Source: Rhizobium deserti (GTDB taxonomy: Bacteria > Pseudomonadota > Alphaproteobacteria > Rhizobiales > Rhizobiaceae). From it: a stretch of 64,000 nucleotides of DNA. Where the stretch lies: assembly GCF_004358025.1 (NCBI RefSeq), contig NZ_SMTL01000002.1, positions 744,001 through 808,000 on the forward strand, given 5' to 3'. How positions within the stretch are numbered: position 1 is the first letter of the stretch; each line of letters opens with the position of its first letter. The translations under genes were made by a program, and so were the position numbers. Below the pieces are notes generated by a model, which saw nothing but the letters and a program-made list of their open reading frames with translations, made no database searches and had not been told where the DNA came from. Positions 35,244 to 43,716 of this stretch are shown here, one piece after another.

Positions 35244-35924
35244 TCAGGCTTGGCTTGCGAGGCTTTTCCCGTGCAGCGGCGGCTCGATGACGACGGAAGC
35301 GGCCGAAGCCGCCAGCGCCTCGTCGAACAGCTTGGCATAGCCCGCCACCAGCGCCGCCCGGTCCGTGCCGTTGATGATCCGGCGTGCGCCCAGCCAGTTT
35401 GTCTTGCCCGTCGCGAAATAGTCGTCGAGCCTGCGGCCGGTAAAGCTGCCGGCCCGCATGCCTTCGATCAGGATCGCCACCGCAACATCCATCAGCATGG
35501 CGCGCGCCGGATCGGCGACCAGATCCACCCCAGTCAGCTTCGACATCGCCTGGTAATTGCGCTTGTGGGTCAGTTGCACCAGGCCGCGTCCCAGCCAGGT
35601 TTTGCCGCTCCCGTCGAAACGCCAATAAGGCGTGCTGACGCTGGGGAGCCGTCCTGCGGCAAAGGCTGCATCCAGCCTTGCCACCGCTGCCGCGTCGGTA
35701 TTCGCCAGGGTTTCGCGCACCGGCTGCATGGTCGCCGCCGTTTCATGCAAGGCCGTGGCCAGCACATAGGCCAGCGCCTGTCTTTGTCCCTCTGGCAGCC
35801 GCTCCTCCCAGCCCTTCAGGATCGCCTCCACACCTTCCACCTGCAGCGCCGTCATCCTGCCCTTGAACAGCTTAGGGCGCAGGATGCGGAACAGGACAAC
35901 CCGGTCGATCATCATCTTAGACAT
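35244..35924 (-). CDS. GH19-like endolysin (chitinase-fold muramidase)
   Basis: The 226-residue protein contains ALAYVLATALHETAATMQPV, with the catalytic Glu of glycoside hydrolase family 19 in HET, and later WLGRGLVQLTHKRNYQAMSK and DYFATGKTNWLGARRIING, typical of GH19-like phage endolysins. It would cut peptidoglycan glycans. No signal peptide is evident, so it would need a holin or co-export. The start may be the ATG at 35924 or 35915 (AAGGG nine bases ahead). It lies between the large terminase and portal genes, where RcGTA has no such gene. Confidence 0.85.
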   Translation of the reverse strand: MSKMMIDRVVLFRILRPKLFKGRMTALQVEGVEAILKGWEERLPEGQRQALAYVLATALHETAATMQPVRETLANTDAAAVARLDAAFAAGRLPSVSTPYWRFDGSGKTWLGRGLVQLTHKRNYQAMSKLTGVDLVADPARAMLMDVAVAILIEGMRAGSFTGRRLDDYFATGKTNWLGARRIINGTDRAALVAGYAKLFDEALAASAASVVIEPPLHGKSLASQA

Positions 35925-36086
35925 CCCTTCATCAAGGCCGACCGCAGCGCTGGAACGTTTTCAATCGGTTTAGGAAAAATTGAATCGTTTTAGGCGGTTA
36001 GGCGGCTGTTTACTTTTCCGTAAGGCTGTGGAACCAACGGCATTGCGCGACGTTTTTGTCGGCTTTCTTCAGTGAAACAGGAGATC

Positions 36087-36212
36087 ATGATGATGCAGCA
36101 GCCGGTGCAGGCCGTTCCTTCCAAGTCGATCCCGCAGCATGTCGTTGAGCGTCTCGAATCCGAATGGAAGCAGATCCGCGACAGTGCCCCGCAGCCGCGC
36201 AAGCAAGGCTGA
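36087..36212 (+). CDS. Small plus-strand ORF within the GTA cluster
   Basis: A 41-codon ORF begins with three consecutive ATG codons, with AGGAG three to nine bases before them, a strong ribosome site. The product is polar and helical, MMMQQPVQAVPSKSIPQHVV then a segment ERLESEWKQIRDSA and a basic end. An AT-rich stretch lies just upstream (GTTTAGGAAAAATTGAATCG). It is on the strand opposite to the structural genes, in the 307-bp space between terminase and endolysin genes. I do not recognise the family; a small regulatory or decoy protein is possible. Confidence 0.55.
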   Translation: MMMQQPVQAVPSKSIPQHVVERLESEWKQIRDSAPQPRKQG

Positions 36213-36231
36213 ACTTCTGAGGCGAGCCGCG

Positions 36232-37746
36232 TCAGATCCCTCGCACGCGTGGCTCGCCCGAACCTTCCAGCATCAGCGCCGTCAGCGCCCAGACCAGCGC
36301 GTCGAGCCGGTCGGGCGAGCGCCCCGATGAGAGCCCGTCCGGGCCGAAATCGCACATCTGGTCTTCCAGCTCCGTAAACCGCCCGGCATGCGCCACCCGC
36401 CCCTGTTCGTAGAGCGCCGCCACCGGCTCGGCGCGCAGGAATTTGCCGCGCGTCGCCCGCACCATGGTGATCGGCAGATTGGCATCCACGCTTTTCAGCA
36501 TGGCTGAAACCATGTCGCCGCCCTGGTTGACCTCCGCCACCACCCGGTCGGCCTGAAACCTTTGATAGGCCCTGGCGACCGCCTGCGCCCAGCCGGCCGG
36601 ACTTGCGCCCCCGATCGTACAATCGGCCAGAACCACCGCTCGTCCATTGGGCTCCACCCCGGCAACGACAATGCCGCAGCAGGATGCCTCGCCCGAACCG
36701 GCTGGCGGATCAACCGCCACGACAATGCGCCGAAGGGCGCCGGCAAACCGGATCGTGCAGGCTTCCAGATCGGCCCGCCTCCACAAAGCGTCTTCGCGGT
36801 CCTCGATCAGTTCGCCGGCCAGTTCCTGGCGTCCCAGCCGGGTGCCGCCATAGCGGGCTTCCAGCGCCTCGATATATCCCGGCGAAAGATTGCCGGCATT
36901 GCCCTTCGTGGCAATCTTCACCAGCCGGGTGCCCGGATCGGCGATCAGGCGCTTCAGGATCGGCACCGGCCGCGGCGTGGTCGTCACCAGCTGGCGCGGG
37001 TCGACGCCGAGCCGCAGCCCGAACTGCAGCATGTCGAAGGTCTCCTGCGCATGCTTCCATTTGGCCAATTCGTCGCACCAGGCGAAATGAAACTGCGGCC
37101 CGCGCAGGCTTTCCGGATCTTCCGAGGAAAAGATCTGCGCCACCGCGCCATTCGGCCAGACCAGCCGTCGCCGCGAAATCTCGAACTCTGGCCGCCTGGT
37201 GCGGGCAATCCGACAAATGCCGGAGACACCGTCGATCATCACTTCGCGGGCATCGCCGAGGCTTTCCGCCACCAGTGCGATCCTCAGATCCGACCGATCG
37301 CCGTCCGATGCCAGCGCCTGTACCCATTCGGCCCCTGCCCGGGTCTTGCCCGATCCGCGGCCGCCCATGATCAGCCAGGTCCGCCAGTCGCCGGCCGGGG
37401 GCTTCTGCTCGCGCCGGCCGTTAAAATCCCATGCCCGTTCGAAGCGGCCGACAAAGCCCGCCTTGAAGCGGATGTCACCGACCTCGATCTCGTCAACTGA
37501 ACCATCCTTCACCACATCCTTGGCCGCTTCCGGCTCACCGCGGTGCGTCCGCGCCAAAATGCGTCCGGCAGCGGTTTCCTTGACCGGCATGCGATCGGCC
37601 TCGTGCTTGCGATCCATTGCGCTCATCTGCCGCTCGTGGGAGCCTTTGAGCTTCGTCGTCTGCTTCTTGAACCGCCTCGCATCGGAAATCCCAACCCGTC
37701 GCTCACCCCGAACCTCGCGCCGGACCTGCACCGGGCTGGTCGTCAT
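36232..37746 (-). CDS. GTA terminase large subunit (gp2-like)
   Basis: The 504-residue product is the packaging motor. The Walker A motif is LIMGGRGSGKTRAGAEW, Walker B is near FHFAWCDELAKW, motif III is in LVTTTPRP, and the nuclease domain has VVAVDPPAG and DRLDALVWAL acidic residues. The first about 85 residues before VGRFERAWDF are a charged extension. The start is uncertain: 37746 overlaps gp1 by 44 bp, and later Met codons could also serve. RcGTA packages random host DNA with its homologue. Confidence 0.9.
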   Translation of the reverse strand: MTTSPVQVRREVRGERRVGISDARRFKKQTTKLKGSHERQMSAMDRKHEADRMPVKETAAGRILARTHRGEPEAAKDVVKDGSVDEIEVGDIRFKAGFVGRFERAWDFNGRREQKPPAGDWRTWLIMGGRGSGKTRAGAEWVQALASDGDRSDLRIALVAESLGDAREVMIDGVSGICRIARTRRPEFEISRRRLVWPNGAVAQIFSSEDPESLRGPQFHFAWCDELAKWKHAQETFDMLQFGLRLGVDPRQLVTTTPRPVPILKRLIADPGTRLVKIATKGNAGNLSPGYIEALEARYGGTRLGRQELAGELIEDREDALWRRADLEACTIRFAGALRRIVVAVDPPAGSGEASCCGIVVAGVEPNGRAVVLADCTIGGASPAGWAQAVARAYQRFQADRVVAEVNQGGDMVSAMLKSVDANLPITMVRATRGKFLRAEPVAALYEQGRVAHAGRFTELEDQMCDFGPDGLSSGRSPDRLDALVWALTALMLEGSGEPRVRGI

Positions 37747-38278
37747 CTGCACGATCGTTAGGAGCGCCGTCGCGCTTCCAGCGATCGAAGATGGCAGTGG
37801 CCTTTTCATTCGCCCGGTCCTCGATCAATTGCAGGAGGCGCGCCTTGGCCTCTTCATATCCACCCTCGTCCGCCGTCTGCTCGGCCTCGAGCTCCCGGTC
37901 GCGGGCAAGCTGGCGCTGCAGGCTGTCGACCTTTTCCAGAGTGCGGACGATCAGCGACATGGCATCCGTTGCGGCTTTCACATCGGCGCGGGCGAGCTTG
38001 CCCGCCGCTTCGTCGCCATCCGCCAGCACCAGTTCGGCAGCCGTGCGCATCCGCCTGAACGCAGCAAACTGGTCGCGCATTTCCACCGTCATCTCATTGA
38101 GCAGGCGCCGCAAGGCTTCGGCGGGCAGCACGGCGCTCTCGGCGGACTTGATCTCCAGAACCAGGCTGCGCGCTTCTTCGGCCAGTCTCCGGTCCTCTTC
38201 CGCCGTATGCCCCCGATAAGGGCTGCCGTCGGTCCAGATCTCGAAAAGGCCTGGGTCGAATGTGGCAAAATCGTCCAT
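37703..38278 (-). CDS. GTA terminase small subunit (gp1-like)
   Basis: This 191-residue acidic, mostly helical protein reads MDDFATFDPGLFEIWTD, then long helices with LLNEMTVEMRDQFAAFRR, LVLADGDEAAGKLARADVKA and coiled-coil-like LEKVDSLQRQLARDRELEAE. It occupies the first position of the GTA cluster, where RcGTA g1 (small terminase) lies. Assignment is by position and composition; the family is poorly conserved. The cluster promoter should lie upstream of 38278. Confidence 0.8.
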   Translation of the reverse strand: MDDFATFDPGLFEIWTDGSPYRGHTAEEDRRLAEEARSLVLEIKSAESAVLPAEALRRLLNEMTVEMRDQFAAFRRMRTAAELVLADGDEAAGKLARADVKAATDAMSLIVRTLEKVDSLQRQLARDRELEAEQTADEGGYEEAKARLLQLIEDRANEKATAIFDRWKRDGAPNDRADDDQPGAGPARGSG

Positions 38279-38592
38279 GATGGCACCCGTGCGAATGCGG
38301 CCCTCGATCCGTCGTCCGGATCAAGAGGCGCCGCTGATGATGATGTGATGACGTTGAGCCCGTTGGTCGAGCTGCCGGTTCGAAGCCTGTGCCTTGCACT
38401 ATCCAGCGGGCCTATCCGCCCCGCACTTCTCCGACTGTGACTTAAACCTATCAAACCACCGTCACGCCGTCAAGGATTATTTTCCTATCTCCAGACGTTT
38501 TCTTCTTCGACCATATCCGCCGGCGCTGCAGCCGGCGGAACAAAGCCGGTTGGCCAACGGTTAACGATCCATCTCAGCGAAAGGGCTTCCGC
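38279..38592. other. Divergent control region between GTA cluster and paoABC operon
   Basis: This 314-bp region must hold the main GTA promoter (minus) and the pao promoter (plus). It has an AT-rich core (about 38440-38510). Two dyads near the pao side are listed separately. No protein-coding frame looks real. A TTCGAA-containing stretch near 38390 recalls a tRNA T-loop but has no matching stem. Confidence 0.5.
38516..38558 (+). promoter_or_regulatory. Inverted repeat and palindrome upstream of paoA
   Basis: TCCGCCGGC (38516-38524) and GCCGGCGGA (38531-38539) pair over 9 bp with a 6-nt loop. Ten bases later GTTGGCCAAC (38549-38558) is a perfect palindrome, ending 34 bp before the paoA start. 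Either could be an operator; the first could also be a transcript hairpin. Confidence 0.4.
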
Positions 38593-39117
38593 ATGGATCT
38601 CAGCTCCCAGACCTCCAGCCTTCCCACCTGTTCCGTTTCCCTGTCCATCAACGGCCAAAAGCATGATCTTGAGCTGCACCCCTGGGTGTCGCTGCTCGAT
38701 CTTCTGCGCGGGCCGCTCGAACTCACCGGCACCAAGAAGGGCTGCGATCACGGTCAATGCGGCGCCTGCACCGTTCTCGTCGACGGCCAGCGGGTTAATT
38801 CCTGCCTGAAACTCGCCGTATCGCTGGATGGGTCGGAAATCACCACGATTGAAGGTCTTGGCTCGCCGGAAAACATGCATCCGATGCAGAAGGCCTTTCT
38901 GGAGCACGATGCCTATCAGTGTGGATATTGCACGCCCGGGCAGATCTGTTCCGCCGTCGGCCTCGTTGGGGAAGGCCACGCCCATAACCGCGCCGAGATC
39001 CGCGAACTGATGAGCGGCAATCTCTGTCGATGCGGCGCCTATACCAATATCGCCGATGCGATCGAGGAGGTCATGGGCGCCGAAGCCGCGAAATCCAACA
39101 AGGAGGCCGCAGAATGA
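38593..39117 (+). CDS. paoA: Aldehyde oxidoreductase, [2Fe-2S] subunit (PaoA/YagT-like)
   Basis: This 174-residue subunit of a molybdenum hydroxylase carries two [2Fe-2S] clusters. The plant-ferredoxin type has KKGCDHGQCGACTVLVDG and a later Cys (VNSC); the second uses QCGYCTPGQICSA and SGNLCRCGAY. E. coli PaoA is longer and starts with a Tat signal; here the N-terminus is short and no twin-arginine motif is seen, which points to a cytoplasmic enzyme. AAAGGG lies eight bases before the ATG. It is translationally coupled to paoB by ATGA. Confidence 0.92.
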   Translation: MDLSSQTSSLPTCSVSLSINGQKHDLELHPWVSLLDLLRGPLELTGTKKGCDHGQCGACTVLVDGQRVNSCLKLAVSLDGSEITTIEGLGSPENMHPMQKAFLEHDAYQCGYCTPGQICSAVGLVGEGHAHNRAEIRELMSGNLCRCGAYTNIADAIEEVMGAEAAKSNKEAAE

Positions 39118-40133
39118 GACAATTTTCCTATAGCCGCGCCGAAACCGTGTCGGACGCCGTCGCAGCGCTTGCCTCCAATCCGGAAGCCCAGCTGCTGGCC
39201 GGCGGCACCAACCTTGTCGACCTGATGAAGTACAATGTCACCCGCCCCGGCGCGATCGTCGATATCAACCGCCTGCCCTTGAAGGAGATCGAGGATCTGC
39301 CGAATGGTGGCCTGCGCATTGGCGCGCTCGCCAGCAATTCCGCAGTCGCTTACGATCCGCGCGTCCAGGAGCGCTATCCGCTGCTGTCCAGCGCCGTCCT
39401 TGCCGGTGCATCGGCGCAGCTGCGCAATGCCGCAACAACCGGCGGAAACATCCTGCAGCGTACCCGCTGCTATTATTTCTACGACCCCTCGACGCCCTGC
39501 AACAAGCGGGAGCCCGGCTCCGGCTGCGGCGCCATCGGGGGCGTCAATCGCATTCAAGCCATTCTCGGCGCCAGCGACAAGTGCATCGCCGTGCATCCTT
39601 CGGACATGTGCGTGGCACTTGCGGCGCTGGATGCCGTGGTCGAGGTCGAGGGTCCCGACGGCAAGCGGGACATCCCTTTCACCGAATTCCATCGCCTGCC
39701 AGGCGACCGGCCGGAGAGCGACAACACCATGGCGCGCGGCGAAATGGTCACCGCCATCCGCCTCGAAGGCAATCATTTCGCCAGCCATTACACCTATCTG
39801 AAGCTGCGCGACCGGCTGTCTTACGCCTTTGCGCTGGTGTCGGTGGCAGCCGCCATGGAGGTTTCCTCCGATGGCGCCATCGTCGATCTGCGCGTGGCGC
39901 TCGGTGGCGTCGCCCACAAGCCCTGGCGCGACAAGCTGGCGGAAGCGGAATTTGCCGGCCAGCCGGCCAATGAGGAAACGTTCCGGCAGGTCGCACGGCG
40001 GCTGCTCGCCGGCGCCAAGGGCCAGGGCGAGAACGATTTCAAGATCCCGCTCGCCGAACGATCGATCATCCGCGCCCTGAAGCAGGCGGCCTCCGGGCGC
40101 CCGCAGGACCAGAGCGTCAAGGCCATCCAGTAG
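39114..40133 (+). CDS. paoB: Aldehyde oxidoreductase, FAD-binding subunit (PaoB/YagS-like)
   Basis: The 339-residue product binds FAD (QLLAGGTNLVDLMKYN, ATTGGNILQRTRC) and has the Cys-rich loop YYFYDPSTPCNKREPGSGCG plus DKCIAVHPSD, which in E. coli PaoB holds an extra [4Fe-4S] cluster. The ATG at 39114 overlaps the paoA stop. It passes electrons from the molybdenum site to an acceptor, probably oxygen. Confidence 0.93.
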   Translation: MRQFSYSRAETVSDAVAALASNPEAQLLAGGTNLVDLMKYNVTRPGAIVDINRLPLKEIEDLPNGGLRIGALASNSAVAYDPRVQERYPLLSSAVLAGASAQLRNAATTGGNILQRTRCYYFYDPSTPCNKREPGSGCGAIGGVNRIQAILGASDKCIAVHPSDMCVALAALDAVVEVEGPDGKRDIPFTEFHRLPGDRPESDNTMARGEMVTAIRLEGNHFASHYTYLKLRDRLSYAFALVSVAAAMEVSSDGAIVDLRVALGGVAHKPWRDKLAEAEFAGQPANEETFRQVARRLLAGAKGQGENDFKIPLAERSIIRALKQAASGRPQDQSVKAIQ

Positions 40134-40146
40134 AAGGAGATCGACC

Positions 40147-42414
40147 ATGCTGAATTCCTCCAAGGTCGTCGGCCTGCCGCTGTCGCGCATAGACGGACCG
40201 CTGAAGGTCACCGGCCGCGCCAAATATGCCGCCGAACATTTCGGCCCTGGCATGCTGCAGGGCTATGTGCTGTTTTCCACCATTGCCACCGGCCGCATCG
40301 CCGAGATCGATACGAGCGAGGCGGAGCGCTTCCCCGGCGTCGTCAAGGTTTATACCCATGAGAACCGCCCGCCGGCCGCTAAAAAGGACGAGCAATGGAA
40401 GGATGAGGTCGCGGTTCCCGGCCACCCCTTCCGGCCGCTTGAAAACGACCGCGTGCTTTACGACGGCCAGCCGATCGCACTTGTCGTTGCCGACAGTTTC
40501 GAAGCCGCCCGCGATGCGACCTCTATCATCCGCGTCCGCTACGAGGCCGGCGAGCCGCATACGGATCTGAAGCGCGAGCAGGACAATAGCTATGTGCCGC
40601 CGGTGCCGCGCGACAAGCAGATGGCGCCGCCGCCGCCGCGCGGCAATCCGGAAGGCGCCTTCGCCCAGGCGCCGCATCAGATCTCCGCCACCTATTCGCT
40701 GGAAGGCGAATATCACAATCCCATGGAGCTGTTCGGCACGACGGTGATTTTCGGCCAGGATGGCGAGCTGACCATCTACGACAAGTCGCAAGGGTCGCAG
40801 AACAGCCATGACACGGTCTGCAAGATCTTCGGGCTCGATCCTGAAAAGGTGGTGGCGCATAACGAATTCGTCGGCGGCGCCTTCGGTTCGGGCCTGCGTC
40901 CGAAATACCAGCTCTTCTTCGCGGTCATGGCCAGCCTCGACATGAAACGCTCGGTCAAGGTGGAGATGAGCCGGCGCGAAATGTTCTACCTTACCTGGCG
41001 TCCAACCAGCATCCAGAACCTGTCGCTGGCCGCCGATGCGGAAGGCCGGCTGCAATCCGTCATGCATCATGCTATGCATGCCACGTCGCAATACGAGGAC
41101 TACCAGGAGAATGTCGCCAACTGGTCGGGCCTCCTCTACAAATGCGACAACGTCAAGATCACCTACGAGATCACCAAGCTCGACGTCTCCACGCCTGGCG
41201 ACATGCGCGCACCGGGTGCGGCGACCGGCGTCACGGCGCTCGAAACGGCCATGGACGAACTGGCCTACGAGGTCGGCTTGGATCCGGTCGAGCTGCGCAT
41301 CCGCAATTTCATCCACCGCGACCAGAACCAGGACAAGGAGATCACCTCCAAGGCCCTGCATGCCTGCTACCGCGAAGGCGCGGCCCGCTTCGGCTGGTCG
41401 GAGCGGGTGATGCAGCCGCGTTCGATGCGCGACGGCAATGATCTGGTCGGCTGGGGCATGGCGACCGGGGTCTGGGAAGCCCAGCTGTCACCGGCCGAAG
41501 CCCGGGTGCGCCTGTCTTCCGACGGCAAGGTCGTGGTGTCCGCCGCCGCCTCCGATATCGGCACCGGCACTTATACCATCCTCGGCCAGATCGGCGCGGA
41601 TGCCTTCGACCTGCCGCTCCACGCGGTGAGCGTGAAGATCGGCCAATCCACCCTGCCCAAGACGGCCGTCCAAGGCGGTTCCTGGACGGCGGCCTCCTCC
41701 GGCTCGGCCGTGCAGGTCGCATCGAGAATGGTGATTGCGACGCTCCTCAGGCATGCCCAGAAGATGGAGAATTCGCCGCTCGCCAAGGCCACCGAAGAAC
41801 AGGTCGAGGTGGCCGACGGCCGCCTGGTGCTGGAAGCCAATCATCAGGTGGGGGTGGCTATTTCCGACATCATGGACGCAGCCGGCGTCACCTTTATCGA
41901 GGAGAACGGCAAGGTCGAACCGGATCCGTCGATCCAGAAGAAGTTTTCCGCCTATACCCATTCCGGTGTCTTCGTCGAGGTGAAGGTGGACGAAGAACTC
42001 TGTCGTCCGCGTGTTACGCGCGTGGTGATCGCCGTCGCGGCCGGCAAGATCCTCAACCCGAAGACGGCCCGCAGCCAGATCCTCGGCGGCGTCGTCATGG
42101 GGCTGGGCATGGCTCTCTACGAGGAAGGCCTTGCCGATCACCGCATCGGCCGCATCATGAACCCGAACATCGCCGAATATCACGTCCCCGCCCATGCGGA
42201 TGTCGAGGATATCGAGGTGATCTTCATCGAGGAGGACGATGACAAGGCGAGCCCGATCGGCGTCAAGGGTCTTGGCGAAATCGGCATTGTCGGCGTCGCG
42301 GCCGCCGTGTCCAACGCGATCTTCCACGCCACGGGAAGCCGCATCCGCTCCTTCCCCATCACTCTCGACAAGATCCTGGCCGACAACCTCCTCGAAAGCG
42401 AGACAGTGCAATGA
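40147..42414 (+). CDS. paoC: Aldehyde oxidoreductase, molybdenum cofactor subunit (PaoC/YagR-like)
   Basis: This 755-residue catalytic subunit starts MLNSSKVVGLPLSRIDGPLK and has the molybdopterin cytosine dinucleotide-binding features FVGGAFGSGLRPKYQ, MRAPGAATGVTALE and the catalytic Glu in GVKGLGEIGIVG. Length and pattern match PaoC of the xanthine oxidase family. AGAAGGAG precedes the start by seven bases. It oxidises aldehydes to acids and would release hydrogen peroxide if oxygen is the electron sink. No paoD-type maturation gene is seen nearby. Confidence 0.94.
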   Translation: MLNSSKVVGLPLSRIDGPLKVTGRAKYAAEHFGPGMLQGYVLFSTIATGRIAEIDTSEAERFPGVVKVYTHENRPPAAKKDEQWKDEVAVPGHPFRPLENDRVLYDGQPIALVVADSFEAARDATSIIRVRYEAGEPHTDLKREQDNSYVPPVPRDKQMAPPPPRGNPEGAFAQAPHQISATYSLEGEYHNPMELFGTTVIFGQDGELTIYDKSQGSQNSHDTVCKIFGLDPEKVVAHNEFVGGAFGSGLRPKYQLFFAVMASLDMKRSVKVEMSRREMFYLTWRPTSIQNLSLAADAEGRLQSVMHHAMHATSQYEDYQENVANWSGLLYKCDNVKITYEITKLDVSTPGDMRAPGAATGVTALETAMDELAYEVGLDPVELRIRNFIHRDQNQDKEITSKALHACYREGAARFGWSERVMQPRSMRDGNDLVGWGMATGVWEAQLSPAEARVRLSSDGKVVVSAAASDIGTGTYTILGQIGADAFDLPLHAVSVKIGQSTLPKTAVQGGSWTAASSGSAVQVASRMVIATLLRHAQKMENSPLAKATEEQVEVADGRLVLEANHQVGVAISDIMDAAGVTFIEENGKVEPDPSIQKKFSAYTHSGVFVEVKVDEELCRPRVTRVVIAVAAGKILNPKTARSQILGGVVMGLGMALYEEGLADHRIGRIMNPNIAEYHVPAHADVEDIEVIFIEEDDDKASPIGVKGLGEIGIVGVAAAVSNAIFHATGSRIRSFPITLDKILADNLLESETVQ

Positions 42415-43556
42415 TCAACCGCATCGATATCAAGCCCTTCCGCTATTCGCCCAATGTCGAAACGATCGAGCCGGACGAGCCGGAAACCGCCCGCGCGCTC
42501 GCCGAAACCATGCTGTCGATCTCCGAACAGACCTATGCCAATTCCGGCCACGCCATTCGTTCGGTGCATGCCAAGAGCCACGGCCTGCTGGAAGCACGCT
42601 TGGAGGTTCTGGAGGATCTGCCGCCGGAATATGCCCAAGGGCTGTTTGCCGAGCCCGGCGCCTACGGGGCGGTGCTGCGCCTGTCGACCACGCCCGGCGA
42701 CATTTTGCATGACAGCGTGTCGACCCCGCGTGGAATGGCCATCAAGATCATGGATGTCGCCGGCTCCCGCCTGCCCGGTTCGGAAAATTCCCGCAGCCAG
42801 GATTTCATCCTGGTCAACGGCAAGGAGTTCAACTCGCCGAGCGGCAAGGCTTTCCTCAAGAACCTGAAAATGCTGGCGGCCACGACCGACCGCATGGAGG
42901 GTGCCAAGGAATTGCTGTCAAAGGCGTTTCGCGGTGTTGAAGCGGCACTCGAGGCAGTCGGCCGCGAAAGTGCGACGCTGAAGTCCATGGGCGGCAATCC
43001 CCCCACCCATATTCTCGGCGAAAGCTTTTTCGGCCAGCTTCCCCTGCGCTACGGCGATTACATCGCCAAGATCGCCGTTGTCCCCGCCTCCGACAACCTC
43101 ACGGCATTGAAGAATATCACGGTCGATACATCGAACGATCACGACGCCATCCGTCATGCAACCGATGATTTCTTCGAGGATCAAACGGCGGTCTGGCACC
43201 TGCAGGTGCAGCTCTGCGCCGACCTCGAAAGCATGCCGGTGGAAAGCGTCGAGGCCTGGGACGAAAACAAAAGCCCCTTCGTCACCGTTGCCCGCATCAC
43301 CGCCGGCCCGCAAACCGCCTGGAGCGAGGAGCGCTCGCAGACGGCGGATGACGGGATGCATTTCTCGCCCTGGAACGGCCTTGTCGTCCACCAGCCCCTT
43401 GGCTCGATCATGCGCCTGCGCAAGCTCGCCTACCAGCGCTCGGCCGCCTTCCGGTCGCAGCGCAACCAGACGCCGGTCACTGAGCCGATGACCTGTCCCT
43501 TCGAGCATGGGGCAGCGGCATCGGCGGGCCAGTCTTCGCAAGTAGCCCGTCACTGA
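42411..43556 (+). CDS. Catalase-family haem protein (SrpA-like) of the pao operon
   Basis: This 381-residue protein matches the compact catalase-like branch: the distal His in RSVHAKSHGLLEARLEV, the segment TPRGMAIKIMDVAG, SQDFILVNGKEF (typical substrate channel loop) and the proximal Arg/Tyr in MRLRKLAYQRSAAFR. It lacks the large domains of true monofunctional catalases. The start overlaps the paoC stop as ATGA, so it is made with the oxidase. Peroxidase or catalase activity against the H2O2 made by PaoABC is a plausible role; this is inference. Confidence 0.85.
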   Translation: MINRIDIKPFRYSPNVETIEPDEPETARALAETMLSISEQTYANSGHAIRSVHAKSHGLLEARLEVLEDLPPEYAQGLFAEPGAYGAVLRLSTTPGDILHDSVSTPRGMAIKIMDVAGSRLPGSENSRSQDFILVNGKEFNSPSGKAFLKNLKMLAATTDRMEGAKELLSKAFRGVEAALEAVGRESATLKSMGGNPPTHILGESFFGQLPLRYGDYIAKIAVVPASDNLTALKNITVDTSNDHDAIRHATDDFFEDQTAVWHLQVQLCADLESMPVESVEAWDENKSPFVTVARITAGPQTAWSEERSQTADDGMHFSPWNGLVVHQPLGSIMRLRKLAYQRSAAFRSQRNQTPVTEPMTCPFEHGAAASAGQSSQVARH

Positions 43557-43584
43557 TTCCACCGACCGCTATTGCGGCTATAGC

Positions 43585-43615
43585 AAGCGCTGTCCGTTCC
43601 CGGGCAGCGCTTTTT
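43585..43615 (+). terminator. Rho-independent terminator of the pao operon
   Basis: AAGCGCTG (43585-43592) pairs with CAGCGCTT (43605-43612), with inner CC/GG pairs possible, followed by a T-run. It lies 29 bp after the last stop codon of the operon. Confidence 0.85.
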
Positions 43616-43716
43616 CACATCGGCCGACCCGGATCACGGCCCATATCAGGAATGGCTTGCTCGGGACCCGCTATTGCTCATACTGCCTCGGTTCCTCATC
43701 TTTCCCGGAGCCCTTC

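Noticed and set aside
20245-38278. Reading the phage-type cluster as an inducible prophage
   Set aside because: No integrase, excisionase, repressor, replication genes or att repeats are seen, flanks are core genes on both sides, and the gene order and short tape measure match gene transfer agents.
38370-38420. tRNA-like TTCGAA stretch upstream of the GTA cluster
   Set aside because: The bases around TTCGAA cannot form a 5-bp T-stem on either strand, and no acceptor or anticodon arm fits. So no tRNA attachment site is proposed.
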